Shown: positions 9,344 to 20,989 of the stretch, piece after piece | Numbering within the stretch: the first letter of the stretch is position 1 | How the letters are laid out: each line of letters starts with the position of its first letter | Assembly (NCBI GenBank): GCA_036346395.1 | Contig: CM070599.1 | Location: 19,521,232-19,585,231, forward strand | From: Hsuehochloa calcarea | Taxonomy: Eukaryota > Streptophyta > Magnoliopsida > Poales > Poaceae | Direction: 5' to 3' | DNA: 64,000 bases | The notes under the pieces: model-generated | What the model was told of the DNA's origin: nothing | Databases searched by the model: none | What the model saw: only the letters and a program-made list of their open reading frames with translations | Program-made: the position numbers and the translations under genes

Positions 9344-10905
9344 ATGGGCTCGGCAGCTGCCGGCGAGAAGCCACACGCCGTATGCCTGCCGTACCCTGCG
9401 CAGGGCGACGTCACCCCGACGCTGAAGATGGCCAAGCTGCTCCACGCCAGGGGATTCCACGTCACCTTCGTCAACACCGAGTTCAACCACCGCCGCCTGC
9501 TCAGCTCACGCGGCCCCCGCGCGCTCGACGGCCTCCAGGGCTTCACCTTCGCCGCGATCCCGGACGGGCTCCCACCGTCCGACAACACCGACGCCACCCA
9601 GGACATCCCCGCGCTCTGCAGCTCCACCGTGACAAACTGCCTCCCGCACCTCCTCAAGCTGCTGGCAAGGCTCAACGACCCTGCCTCCGGGGTGCCTCCG
9701 GTCACTTGCCTCGTCGTCGACAGCCTCATGTCCTTCGCCTACGACGCCGCCAAGGAGATCGGCGTGCCGTGCGCCGCGCTGTGGACGGCCAGCGCCAGCG
9801 GCTTCATGGGATGCCGCCACTACCGCCAGCTCATAGACCGGGGACTCGTGCCTCTCCGAAGTAAGTATGACGTCCATGCCGGCCGTGCTATATATGTCAG
9901 TTTGCGGGTGTTGACGCGTTGTTGCTCGCAGATGAGGCGCAGCTCACGGACGGGTACCTGGACACGGTGGTCGACGGCATGAGCGGCCTGTGCAAGGGCA
10001 TACAGCTGCGTGACTTCCCCAGCTTTATCCGCACCACGGACCGCGGAGACACCATGCTCAACTTCCTCATGCGCGAGGCCGAGCGCCTTTCCCTCCCCGA
10101 CGCCGTCGTCCTCAACACCTTCGACGACCTCGAGCGGCCGGCCCTCGACGCCATGTCCGCCATCCTCCCGCCTGTCTACACCATCGGCCCGCTGCACCTC
10201 CACGTCCACCGCGCCATCCCTGCGGGCGGACCGCTCGACGGCGTAGGGTCCAACCTCTGGAAGGAGCAGGATGGCATCCTCGAATGGCTCGACAGACACC
10301 CACCTCGCTCAGTTGTGTACGTGAACTACGGCAGTATCACGGTGATGACTAACGAGCAGCTGGTGGAGTTTGCGTGGGGGTTGGCCGACAGCGGCTACAC
10401 CTTCCTGTGGAACGTGCGCCCCGACCTCGTCAAGGGCGACGCCGCCGCCCTGCCGCCGGAGTTCCTCGCTGCCGTCGAGGGCCGGAGCATGCTGTCGACA
10501 TGGTGCCCGCAGGAGAAGGTTCTTGAACACGAGGCCGTGGGGGTGTTCCTGACGCATTCAGGGTGGAACTCGACTCTGGAGAGCCTCTGCGCCGGCGTGC
10601 CGATGCTGTGCTGGCCGTTCTTCGCGGAGCAGCAGACCAACTGCCGGTACAAACGCACCGAATGGGGCGTCGGGATGGAGATCGGCGGCGAGGTGAGGCG
10701 TGCGGAGGTGTGTGCTATGATACGGGACGCAATGGAGGGGGAGAAGGGGCGGGAGATGCGGAGGCGCGCAGCAGACTGGCGGGAGAAGGCTGTGATGGCG
10801 ACGCTGCCAGGTGGTCCCGCGATGGCCAACCTGGACAGGCTAATCGATGAGGTGCTCTCGCGGAAGAAGGATCAAGTGGTCAATGCGTGTGCTGGTTGCA
10901 ACTGA
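9344..10905 (+). CDS. UDP-glycosyltransferase, UGT85-like
   Basis: Family 1 glycosyltransferase that would move a sugar from UDP-glucose to a small acceptor in the cytosol. The acceptor is unknown. Exon 1 is 9344-9860, a 71-bp intron (gtaagt...gcag) is 9861-9931, and exon 2 is 9932-10905. This gives 496 residues, the usual UGT85 length, with the intron at the position known for UGT85 genes. The start carries KPHAVCLPYPAQG, and residues 40-60 carry the family's VTFVNTEFNHRRLL. Asp126 (VVDSLM) matches the acid that supports the catalytic base. The PSPG sugar-donor box runs from Trp363 (WCPQEKVLEHEAVG) through THSGWNSTLES to Gln406. Oddly, residue 22, expected to be the catalytic His of PAQGH, is Asp. 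The frame is otherwise open and GC-rich, unlike the flanks. It may be a divergent active enzyme or a catalytically altered copy. Confidence 0.93.
9861..9931 (+). other. Intron of UGT gene
   Basis: Splice donor aa|gtaagt and acceptor ctcgcag|at give a phase-1 intron of 71 bp. Reading through it breaks the UGT homology, while removing it joins the LVPLR and EAQLTDGYLDTVVDG blocks in frame. Confidence 0.9.
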
Positions 10906-11160
10906 GTGTCTGAGTATGGGGTGCGACCCACGCTTTCTGACTATGATCAGATCGTCGTCAGGGCTCGGCAAGAAATGCGTACTTTGCGTATTCTAAATCA
11001 AACTCGTTGTTTGCATGTGAGAGATTGATTAATGTGTTGGACCTGGTAGTGGGCCCACCTATGATGGTTTTCTGATCTTATGTGCAAAATAATCCTACAT
11101 GACAAAGATTTTTTTATTTGTCTGTCTCAGTCAAAAAAAAAAAAAATTTAATCCATAAAA
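10906..11160 (+). other. UGT 3' flank
   Basis: AT-richer sequence after the stop codon. A weak poly(A)-signal-like aaaataat is present near 11085. A 13-14 bp A run occurs at about 11136. No further gene is seen. Confidence 0.5.
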
Positions 11161-11740
11161 TCAGTTGTTTCTTGACCGTTGGATCAGATCTCGAACAAGA
11201 TCCAATAATCCAGAATCCCCCTCACACAAATCCAACATCTTCCTCCTCCTAACTCCCACGCCACCCTGCTGCCTTGTCGGCGTCGCCTCCGATACTAGTG
11301 AGGCCCTCCGACAAACCCCTCTCTCTTCCCTAATGCCCCCCTCCCAGCGTCCAGTCCACCCTACTTCCTCATCTCCGACAGCTACCGCAGTTGGATCCAC
11401 CAATTCTTCCCGCCATCTCCTATTGTTCTCTTATTCTTGTCTCCTCCGTCAAACCTCCACCACCCTCCCCCAAACCCACAATCGACAGCGTCACCGCTAC
11501 CCCGGCCTCCATCTAAGTTTGGGGGCTTCAGCAAACCGCAAACCCCCAACTCACCGCCACCGCCGAAGAAGATGACCCCACCAGCAGGAGCACGAATCTC
11601 CGATCAAATCACAAGGCGAGAAACTCAACTACCCCCGCGCCCCCCTAATTTGCTAAAATCAGACGTCCGATGGATTCTGATCCAGCGAACGCCCGACCAG
11701 CAGGAGCTAAACCAGTTACTACACATATCGTGAATATTGT
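11161..11740. other. C-rich spacer, no confident gene
   Basis: This stretch is rich in cctcc/ccacc and could be read as proline-rich peptides on the plus strand, but they are low-complexity and carry no domain. It begins with gaccgttggatcagatc and a related cgatccaacgg occurs at 11929-11939 beyond its right end. This hints at a nonautonomous DNA element or captured leader sequence, but clear terminal inverted repeats are not visible. Confidence 0.4.
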
Positions 11741-11744
11741 AATG

Positions 11745-12588
11745 TGAAATACTAATGAAGAGCATACGGCTGTGCTGAGTTGTATGCATTCTCGAGTGAA
11801 GAAAAAGTAGGCGAGTGCTTTCTGCATATTTATGTTGAGGTATATGCCTCCATGCATGCTACTTAATAAATGAGCATAAAAATAATCCAGGCGTGTTAGC
11901 GTTACATTAAGGACCATCAGTACAATGCGATCCAACGGCCAGAAAATTCATGCCGACGCGGGAGGCGCCCCTTTCTCGCAGGTTTAAATGTTAGTAATGT
12001 CTAGTGGATTATATAAGCACACAAAACTATATCTATCTGAATTTTCCAGTAAAGCTCTCGAGGGCAGATTAGCCGATCAATTAATGAAGAGTTCCATAAC
12101 ACTTTCAGTAAGATCGAACATGATGCAATTCTATTACCACTACTTCAAAACAGAATCAAGGACTAACACATACACGGTTGTTTCTCATTCTTCTTTTTGG
12201 TACCAATGCCTTTCTCCGAGATCAATGCTGCACCTCACCTGCATTGCCATGAAAGCATGGCTCCCCTTTTCTATTGCTATATGGAATAAGGAAGAGGACA
12301 TCCTTCTGCCTCCAAGGACATATTGGCAAGGAGTCGAGAAGAGGTTTGCATGCATCCGTCTCAAGCGGTCTCCATATGGGGGCATCGGAGGAAAGTCGCT
12401 GCCATTTAAGAGCTGAAGAATGAACTAAGTACATACAAGCAAATTTAGAGCATCAAATTAGCCGGGGTATATTCCTCATGCCTCCGAAACCCCTCCTTTT
12501 TTTTAAGAACGAAACCCTGTTATTTGATCGAGATTCCAAGGAGATATTTGAAATGTGAAATGGTGATAGTTGAAGTTTGCAGACTTCA
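11745..12588. repeat. Unit U1, first of four diverged direct repeats
   Basis: Noncoding sequence sharing ordered blocks with U2 (31843-32794, 51804-52640), U3 (53960-55700) and U4 (56830-57574). The blocks include aatactaatgaa.agcatac, aggcgtgttagcgttacat, ctatctgaattttccag, a ttagc(c/t)gatcaat block, a cattctc block and cctccaaggacatattggca. It is interrupted at 12589 by LTR A and continues at 28290. It starts about 840 bp after the UGT stop. ORFs within it lack recognisable domains. Confidence 0.75.
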
Positions 12589-15500
12589 TGTCCAGATTTC
12601 CTTAATCCGGAATCTTTTGTGAAGATACTGCGCTACTCGCTGGATCAGTACGTAGCGCTCACAGTATACATTGTTGAACCATTTTATACACATCGTTAAC
12701 CGAACCAAATGTAATATTACAACATTCAGAGTTAAATAGACCGTGTCGGCTCGAGTTTACAAAAGAGGCCGAACAGGCCAAATAAGTTCAATACATAAAA
12801 TACAGAAATAGGCACGGAAGCAAAAGGAGCAACACGACTTCCCTCATGCAAGCGACTGCGGCGCCTTGTGTACGACCGATATTAACCAAGGACTCGGAGA
12901 ATATTGGTTGTACGCAAGTACCAGCGGAGCCAGCCAGCCTGCGGCGATTCCTAGACTAAGGAACTAAATTACTCTTCATCTTGTTCTTGATCGTCGACTC
13001 CTTGACCCTCGTAGTAGGCATAGTCGTCCTGATCAGCGGATTCTGAGGGTTTGGCGAAAGGGCGAGGGTGAGCACAACTTCCGTGCTCGTAAGCCAACAC
13101 AACAGATGCAATAATAATTATGCAGGGCTAAACAAAGATGGCCCAGGTTCTTTTATTTGCGCAAAGCAATATTTAGAATTACATGTATTAGAAAATCATA
13201 TCACTTTAGCATTTTGTCTAAATCATGTTTTATTAAAAATAAATAATTGTGCAATATTAAACAACAGCAGAGGCTACCTCCACCTTATGCTTATTTTTTA
13301 TGATGGTTACATCCACCTATTAACAACACTGGGTAAGACTACCTAGGAAAAAATCAAGAACAAGGGCTAGGTGAGCCCGTCATATTTTTCAACCCACCCA
13401 CAAAGTTTTATAAATAGAACTAACTCTTGTAAGTTCCTATGTCCGCCCGTGACCGTGGGCACAATTGTTCGAACAGTTTATTTCTCTGCAGAGACTGTAC
13501 ACTTTACCCACAAAAGATAATCGGCTTGATATAATCACACGTTTCCTTGGATATGTGAATCAAGGGGAGATTACCACAAGGTCTTTACAATGCGTCCCTC
13601 AGTACTTGTTACCCCCGCTGAGGTTTCACCTGAGGAGGGTTACGCTCCCACACCCGCGTCACCCCTTACCCAGACAACCCCCCTTGCGCCATCAAACGGC
13701 TTTCGCCGTGCACTCCGACACTTCACCACGAAGGCTTACGGTGTCACGAGTCATCTGCCTGGTGCAACTCATATTGACGGATACAAATTATTTAGCCAGG
13801 TCGACACAATTATAGACTTGTGGTTGTACTGTTTTACAATAGAACGTCATCACAGGATTAAGTCCTTAAAGTTATCTGGGCAGTTCATACCACATACCAA
13901 CATATCCTGGGCTACATTAATACCCAACCACATACCCTCCAACATACCATCCGCCCAGATGGGGTATTAGCAAGTTTTTAGGGTTTTGAGAAGAGTAAAA
14001 CAAATTAACTCAACCATTTCAGTCATTTACCCCAATGACTACTCAAAATAATCTTTATGCTTAAAAGATGATGATTGGGGTGATTAATACCCTGGTACTC
14101 AAGTAAGGCTACCATAGCGCTTGAGTACAGATTATAACTAGTATGTTACCATATAATTACTAGCTTGAAAAGGATTAGGGAATACAATTATCAAGGACAA
14201 GGTGTAATAAATATTTAATAATTAAGTTGACATTTAACTACCTTAGGACCATTTGACATACATTCGCATAAGAAATTAAATCATGCAGTTTGATATTTTA
14301 AAAGAATATAATTTGCATGAAATGTAGGTTTAATATGATCAAAGTGTTGACACGCCTTCGTTAAAGGTTTGAAGTGCTTCGGTAGACGGTTCCAATAATT
14401 CTTCAGAGAAGTCAAAATCTACACGTGCGAAATGAGCCAAATAAATACCATCAAATCCAATAAAATCTAAAAATTATGAAATTAGTAGCGAAAGAAAGGA
14501 GCTGAATTTAGATGAATTGAGAACTAAGAATCAACAGAATCAGATTTCGTATGAAGGAGAACGAATATTCGGAAGTTTACCTTCACATAAAATATAGAAA
14601 ATCAATCAGACATGAATAGTGCCAATTCGGGCAAAATGATGGCACCGAAGAGGGAAAGGGAGGGGCAGTCAGCGAACTACCAAAATGGAATCCCGGGAGC
14701 GAGACAGACCCAAAGGTGGTGGTTGCGTCGCCGACGGAGGCGTGTAAAACAGTGCCGGGGTTCAAGGAAGCGACGGTGCTCCGGCGATGCTCTGGCGAAG
14801 ACGAAGGGAGCACGGCATAGAACATCGCGAGGAGAAGCCAACGACGTGGACGATGTCATCAGGGAATCAAAGATGGCGCCGGAAACGACGATAGATCGGC
14901 CGTGCCGAGGGGCTCACCGTGACGTGGTTGGTGCAGAGAATGGACGACCGGAGAGGGAGAACGGAGGTGGTGAAGCTTGCCCTTTGCATGAGTTGGAGTT
15001 TATGTAGTCGTTGAATGATGCATGTCATGTACATGCATGGAGGGAATGCAGTAGTGCACTGCAGGTGTTCTTATAGGGGAGGAAATGGGAGGAAGGAGGA
15101 GAATGAGCTGCTGGTTTGCACTGGAGGAGAGGGAGGTGGAGAAAGGTAGAGCTCATGGTGGTGTTTGGAGCTGGCGGCCGGCTGGACTGGAAGAAGGCAA
15201 TGGGGAGCTACTGGTGGGGGAGGGGGCATGCAGCCTTCACATATAGGAAGCAAGGGGAGAGAGGGTGATGAATACATCACTTCTATTGATATGAACACTC
15301 CTCTTCCTACTACTTTGAATGATGTGCAAGGTCCAATTACTCGGGCACGTGCTCGTCAACTTATTTATCAGGTAAATTCATTTCTAGGGCTAAGTGTATT
15401 ATTTGAAAACTCTATGATGCTGCCTAATAGAGATGATTTACTTGTACTTAGGAATCTAGGACTACGACCAGTTCCACAGGGTCTACGACCACTTCAAGAA

Positions 15501-16343
15501 GGCCTACGACCAGTTTCACCAATACTCGGCTAGCCCAAAACTCGTTGGACACAATCTACAACCAGAGATAGCACAGACTCCTCAAGACCACCCCAGGACC
15601 AGTCCTACGACCAGAAATACGTGACATGAATAGTGAATAAGGTGATGCGTCACCATTTTGGACCTAATAGGGCCTTGTAAGCGTGACGAGGTCGGAGCCT
15701 AGGTTGTGTACGCCTCTTTCCACGGCCACACAACCATAGGACGACCTCCTCTCCCCCCCCTATATATATACAGTAGCCGCCATAAATTAGGGTTGGGTTT
15801 TTCTTTGAGATTATTCTGCTTAGCAGTCTCACCGCACGTTCGATTGAGGAACCCCACATTGTGAGCTTCATCTTTATTCGTAATACAATATCAGATTACA
15901 TCTTCTACTTTCTTGCTTGTGTTCTCGATTCGCATGCATGAGATAGCCTTCTTGGCGAGGTCAACCGCGTTTGGCACGGTTGATAACCATCGGAGCAGTG
16001 GTGTAGTGATTGCGAGGGGTTCGATCTGTTTGGTCGGAGCCTTTGGATCATCAACGTCGAGATCTCCACAACCGACTTATCAATACCTTTCGGAAGATCG
16101 GGCCACAGACCTATCAGAGGGAGCAGCACAAGGGGCAGTAGCAAGGAGTTGGGCTCGGGTGGAGCAGCTGGTTGCTCGGCATGGGAGGAGTCCAGAGCAT
16201 GGGGAGGCAGCAGCATGGCTCGCGACGTGCACAGGAGGAGGCCGGCTAGTTTGGAGGGGAAAGAGAGGGAGAGTTGGAGGTCGACATGGGGGCATGCCCG
16301 GGGCATGGCTGGCTTTTAGAGGAGAGGAAGGGAGGAGGAGCAG
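12589..16343 (-). mobile_element. LTR A (Gypsy-type solo LTR), first segment
   Basis: Begins tgtccag in U1 and continues at 27763-28289, ending gatgttaca. The flanks cttca (12584-12588) and cttcc (28290-28294) are a near-perfect target duplication. Without the nested elements its length is about 3.4 kb, matching LTR B (3473 bp). Shared blocks with B, C and D include the ctggatcagtac/gtagcgctcacag region and the gagcacaacttccgtgctcg region. No Gypsy coding domain belongs to it, so it is a solo LTR. Orientation is inferred from LTR B, which has a minus-strand TATA box. Confidence 0.75.
15250..16100 (+). mobile_element. Gypsy 3' fragment: Pol tail plus LTR, nested in LTR A
   Basis: The plus-strand reading at about 15258-15533 gives ITSIDMNTPLPTTL, GPITRARARQL and MMLPNRDDLLVLRN, the C-terminal tail common to a group of grass Gypsy polyproteins. 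It ends in three repeats of GLRPV/L-type sequence. Downstream is LTR-like sequence with tatatatacagtagccgcca (TATA region) and the transcribed block ttagggttgggtttttctttg. It ends near gaagatcgggccaca. Gag, protease, reverse transcriptase and integrase are missing. Edges are approximate. Removing about 850 bp makes LTR A the same length as LTR B, which supports an insertion here. Confidence 0.7.
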
Positions 16344-18034
16344 CTGTAGGATCAAGGATAACCGACTAGAGGGGGGTGAATAGGAGGTTTTTAAAGTTTT
16401 TAACAAATTAACAAGTTATGCTCCTAGCTAGGCAATTTAATCTCAATAAGCAAGCTAGAAATATAAGTGCGGAATTTTAAAGACAAGAAATAACCACAAG
16501 ACACAATGATGTTTTTCCCGTGGTATCGAAGACTTGCCGGTCTTCACTAGTCCACGTTGAGGAAGCTTGATCACCCAAGCCGGCTCCACGAATTAAGCCT
16601 TCCTCGATCACTTGGGTTGTTCTTCCTCCGCTCCGAGATGGTGAACACCAACCACTCACAATCTTGCTCGGTCTTCTCACAAGCTTCACTTGAGAAGATC
16701 ACCGTGCTTCACCGCTAAGCCGCCTAGGAGTGCGCAACACCCCAAGAGAATAGATCAACGATCCTCGCTTGACTTTACTCAAGTGCCAATGAATCAACTA
16801 AAGAAGAATGCACTTGATCTCCCTCTCAATGAATGCAAGAGTAAATTGGGAGTAGAATTGAATGCACAATGCTCACAAGGGTTGAGATATCTTTAATGCA
16901 CTGTGTAACATGTCCCTTGTGCAGTTGGGGAGGTATTTATAGCCTCCACCAAACAATTCTAGCCGTTGGGAAGAAGTTCCCGAAAGTTCAGCACAAATCG
17001 GAACAACCGGCGTGTTAGCATCGGTGACAACGCGCTATGCTCAATGCACAGTAACGGCTATGTTACACGCATTAAATGCACTGATATAGCCGTTGGATTT
17101 AGTTGCGGTTCATCCGCAGGCAAACACCCGGATCGTCCGATTTCGGGGTTTCTAAACCAGAGATTTTGCATCTGTTCTGGAATTTTACAACCGCCAAATA
17201 CATTTCGGAACATCCGTAATGCGGTTCATCCGATTATTCGTATGCGGATGTACCGATTCTCAAAAGAGGTTTTCAAAGGAGATTACACTCGATCGTTATT
17301 TTGCAACCGCCAGTAAAATAATCGGAACAACCGGATGCGGTCGCATCGTTCAAGCCATCGGTACAACCGCACCTCACGAAATCGATCACCACGAGATCAT
17401 GACACGGAAGGCCACGATGGACTATCGCCTAGTGGTCCGGCCAAGACACAAGATCCGAGCCGCTTGATTTTAATCCAACGATCCACATGCGCTGCCACTT
17501 TGGACGGTCCGAACGCCCACTTAATCCTAGCCGTTAGATTGAGATATGACGATCGGCTTGATTTTCAATTTAAAAGGCTAACGGTTGAACCGCCACATGC
17601 CGCCGAACAACCGCGCTTGCATACAACAACCGCTAAGCCTTCTGCTCATCCGATTCCGAATTAAAGCATCAATTCATTCTAACTTAAATTCAAGTCCAAT
17701 TTTAAATGCATGCATGATCCTAAGTTGATCCATATGGCACAAGAATAAGCTATCAAGCTACTAGTCGTGATCCCCTTAATAGTACGGCATTTATCCTATA
17801 ATCCGGTCTACCAACCAATTCTCCTTAGACCGGTAAAATAGAAAAGGATCCTAGACTATTTGTACCTTGACTTTAAGCCTTGTTGATCTTCACATTTTCC
17901 TTTAGCATGCATCCTTGCTTCATCATGTTCATCAAATGGAATTAACCTTGCACATTCTTAGTAAACTTGTTAATCCCATATTCACATATTATCATTAATT
18001 ACCAAAACCATTTTTAGGGGCCTAGATGCTTTCA
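16344..18034 (-). repeat. 3' LTR of Sirevirus element
   Basis: Runs tgtaggatcaag to gatgctttca on the plus strand. A TATA box (complement of tatttatag, about 16934-16943) shows minus-strand transcription. It has many short cggttcatccg, cggaacatccg and similar imperfect palindromes between about 17000 and 17660. Confidence 0.93.
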
Positions 18035-18048
18035 ATCTCCCCTTTTGG
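18035..18048 (-). other. Polypurine tract next to 3' LTR
   Basis: The plus-strand atctccccttttgg is the complement of CCAAAAGGGGAGAT and abuts the inner edge of the left LTR, which is where plus-strand DNA synthesis of the element is primed. Confidence 0.85.
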
Positions 18049-19217
18049 TAATTGATGACAACACACTTAATATGTGAGAAAAGTTGTTTTGAATATACTA
18101 AGAGTGTATATTCTTTTGAAGTCTTTTGACAGGTAAAATAATCTTTGCAATGAGCATAAGTAAATTTTGAGAATTATTTTTCTTGTCAAATCCAATTAAA
18201 AGAAGACTCCCTAAACAAATGCATATGGATAGTAAATAATTTGCAAGCATATGTAAAGAATTGAAAATTTTAGGAGTTTCTTTTGCATTTATGAACTTGA
18301 GGAAGCAATACAAGATAAGATATGTCAAATAATTCAGATTGCATTGCATAAAAGATAATAAGACATAACCACATTACATAACCACATTCCACAAGTTCAA
18401 CAAAAGTTACCAACTATTACAGCACAAAATAGATCAACAATCAACCAGCTTTACAAAACACATATAAATCACATAAGCCCATAGTCACATAAGCCCATAG
18501 CTCCCTAAAACTAAGTCTTCACATCTTCACAATTTCTCCCTTTGGCATCAAAGTACCAAAAGCATCAAACAGGGGGTCCCGAGAGGAAGAAACTGGTCCC
18601 GAAATGGAGCAGAGCAGGAGAAGCAAAGAAAGTGAGCTGAATCGTGCAGATCCGAGAAGTCGACATGCAGGGCGCGGGATCCCGAGATACCGAGAGGGTG
18701 GTAGAAGCCGAGGAGCCGAGATAGGTGCAACTGCCCAAGAAGAAGGACCCTTGGGCGATCGAGGAGGTCGGCGAACATAACGCCGAGGGTCTTGAGAAAA
18801 TGTTCTAAGTCATTTAGGCCCTCGACAAAGCCGATAATCTGTTATGAGTCTCATCAAAGAAGTCATTTTGGATAGCCGCCATCTTAGTAAGCCTATGACG
18901 AGTCTCATCCTCGAAAGGCAACTTGTTCACCTTCATTTCTCGCAAAGTGCCGATAATAGATCACGATTTTGAAGTACTTGCGCTAGAGCACTTGCATCGT
19001 GCATAGCAAAGAAGCAGGAGGAGCATCAACCTCGTAGGGGCATCCTCGAGACTTGTTGAGGAGGAATGGCATCTCGTGGTTTATATGGCTTGTGAGTAGA
19101 TCCCAAGCCACCACTGTACTCGATCTTTTAACAATCAATGCCATGATGTAAGGAGCATAATAAATCCTTTTAACTCTGTATTCTTGGAGGAGGCTATGCC
19201 TTGAAGAATAACATCCA
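18049..19217. other. Untranslated 3' region of Sirevirus element
   Basis: AT-rich sequence between the extra ORF and the 3' LTR. No domain is recognisable. A 76-residue minus-strand reading at 18548-18778 could be leftover coding sequence but shows no known motif. Confidence 0.6.
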
Positions 19218-20079
19218 CTACATCAAATTTAACTCCTCCACAATATGATCTATCATGTTCCAAACATGCCCCTGCATCGCATCGAAATTCCCACTCTTAG
19301 GGTAGAAAGTATGATTAATTATCCCGTTAATCATGCTCACTGCTTCAATCCAAGAATTGTCCCTAACTTGCATTTGGTCAAGAGTCATAATGCCCGCCCA
19401 AGCAGAACAAGTAGGGTGAACTCTCAAAGATTTTGTCCCAAGAGTCGGATCAATTCTCAACACTCTCGCAAATTCCTCTTTGGTGCTTTCCACATTTCTG
19501 ACACCAGTCAGCCATCTAAAAGTCTTCAAGTCATGGGACATATGCAGTGTGGCATAAAACTGTCGAATGATCTTGTCATCATAATTCTGTTTTATGCCCA
19601 CAAGATCATGAAGACCCACATTGTAGAAAAGCTGATAGACTCCACTGTATTTGTCCAAGGTATTAATATTAGACCAATTAATCCATTTATGATCGGCAAA
19701 TTTCTTGTGCCTACTATATATTTGCTCATACACTTGCTCTTGAAAGATTGTGTGGAATCTTGGATTTAATGTGTCATTCTTCAGAAGATATTGATTGACA
19801 TGGCGCTTGATGGCATAGTCATCTCGACGTAAGATGTAGGTCAAGAGGAGTCCCCTGAGGATCAATCAAATCATCATCTTCTCTGCCCTTGGAGGAACTT
19901 CTCTCTTCTTCTTCTTCTTCTTGATTCGATTCTCAATTGATTTACTTCGAGCTATTTTCCGATTCGGGCCGAGTCGGTCTCTTTCCCTTTCCTTTTCCTC
20001 GCAGTGGAGGTTGAGGTGCCGAAGACCCTTGTCTTGACGATCCCTGAGACTTCTTGGATGTTCCTCGCATTCTAGGCAT
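19218..20079 (-). pseudogene. Sirevirus extra ORF downstream of pol
   Basis: Beyond RNase H the element holds a further minus-strand reading. It opens near 20079 with a basic, Ser/Lys/Arg-rich N-terminus (MPRMRGTSKKSQGSSRQG), then meets stops. A 215-residue open stretch at 19218-19865 follows, containing HTIFQEQVYEQIYSRHKKF, KIIRQFYATLHMS and FRWLTGV. This is the position of the so-called env-like or additional ORF of Sireviruses. The REFYATL-like motif recalls a domain annotated as a putative plant transposon protein. No signal peptide or obvious membrane segment is seen, so an envelope role is not supported. Function unknown. Confidence 0.65.
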
Positions 20080-20989
20080 CTATACAGAGATTGGAGTGAT
20101 TATAAGATGTCAAGGAACAGATTTGAATTGAATTGAATTGAAAGAAATGACAATTTCTGGTTCTGTCAGGATAATCGGATCATCCGCCGTTATGTGGTTT
20201 AACGTCGAATCGCGGTCGCTCCGCCTCAAGAACCGAACGTCCGATTGTCCCGACCAAAACTAGGGTTGAAGAATTTCCGAGATTTTGATGGAATCTAAGA
20301 GAGTGAGTGCTAGAACTGGATGCTAAGGGTCATAGGACACCAAAGGAAGCACTTTTGCCCAATTAGATTGCTAGTTATCAACAAAGATTATCAAAACCCT
20401 AAAATTGCCCCGAGTGCTCCAAATGCGTAAAACACGAATCAATAGATGTTTTACCTTGAGATTTGAGGAAGGAGAGCACTGGAAATGCAAGGATCAGCGA
20501 GGACTTCGAGATCCACCGAGAGAATCACTCGATTTGAGAGAGGGTTTTGAGAGATGCTCGACTCGAGAGAGAGGAACCCGAGCTGACCGAGATGAAAAGG
20601 AAAACTGACGAGCTACCGGAGTGATAAGGTCAAAAGGAAAACGGACGCCCGCTATTATAACGCCGGATGATCCGCGATCATGACGCACTGCTCGCATAAC
20701 TCCGGATGTACCGATTGTCCCGGGATTTTGATAAAGCTCGATTTCTTTGAATTTTGAATAATTGCAAATGATCCTTAGATTTACACTCAATAAAACACCA
20801 TCTAGGGATCATTATGCATATAATATACTGAAGATTATATATAAACATAGTTTTTATAATTATAGTGAATTTAATATGAGATTTGAGAAATTCTTTTACA
20901 AAATACTTAAATAACACCAAATAAAAAGCACTGTAATAACAAAAATTTAAACAATGTTTGAATAATCTATGACATTTAATTCATTCCTC

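Noticed and set aside
9382..9864. Long ORFs in other frames and on the opposite strand across the UGT
   Set aside because: They are by-products of high GC content. Only the frame with UGT motifs is supported.
11165..11733. Proline-rich ORFs on the plus strand
   Set aside because: Low-complexity translation of C-rich DNA with no domain, no partner exon and no clear promoter.
12185..12434. Plus- and minus-strand ORFs in unit U1
   Set aside because: The matching positions in U2 and U4 do not keep the frame, so the similarity is at the DNA level only.
14612..15007. Arg-rich 131-residue plus-strand ORF
   Set aside because: It falls inside LTR A and has only low-complexity basic composition.
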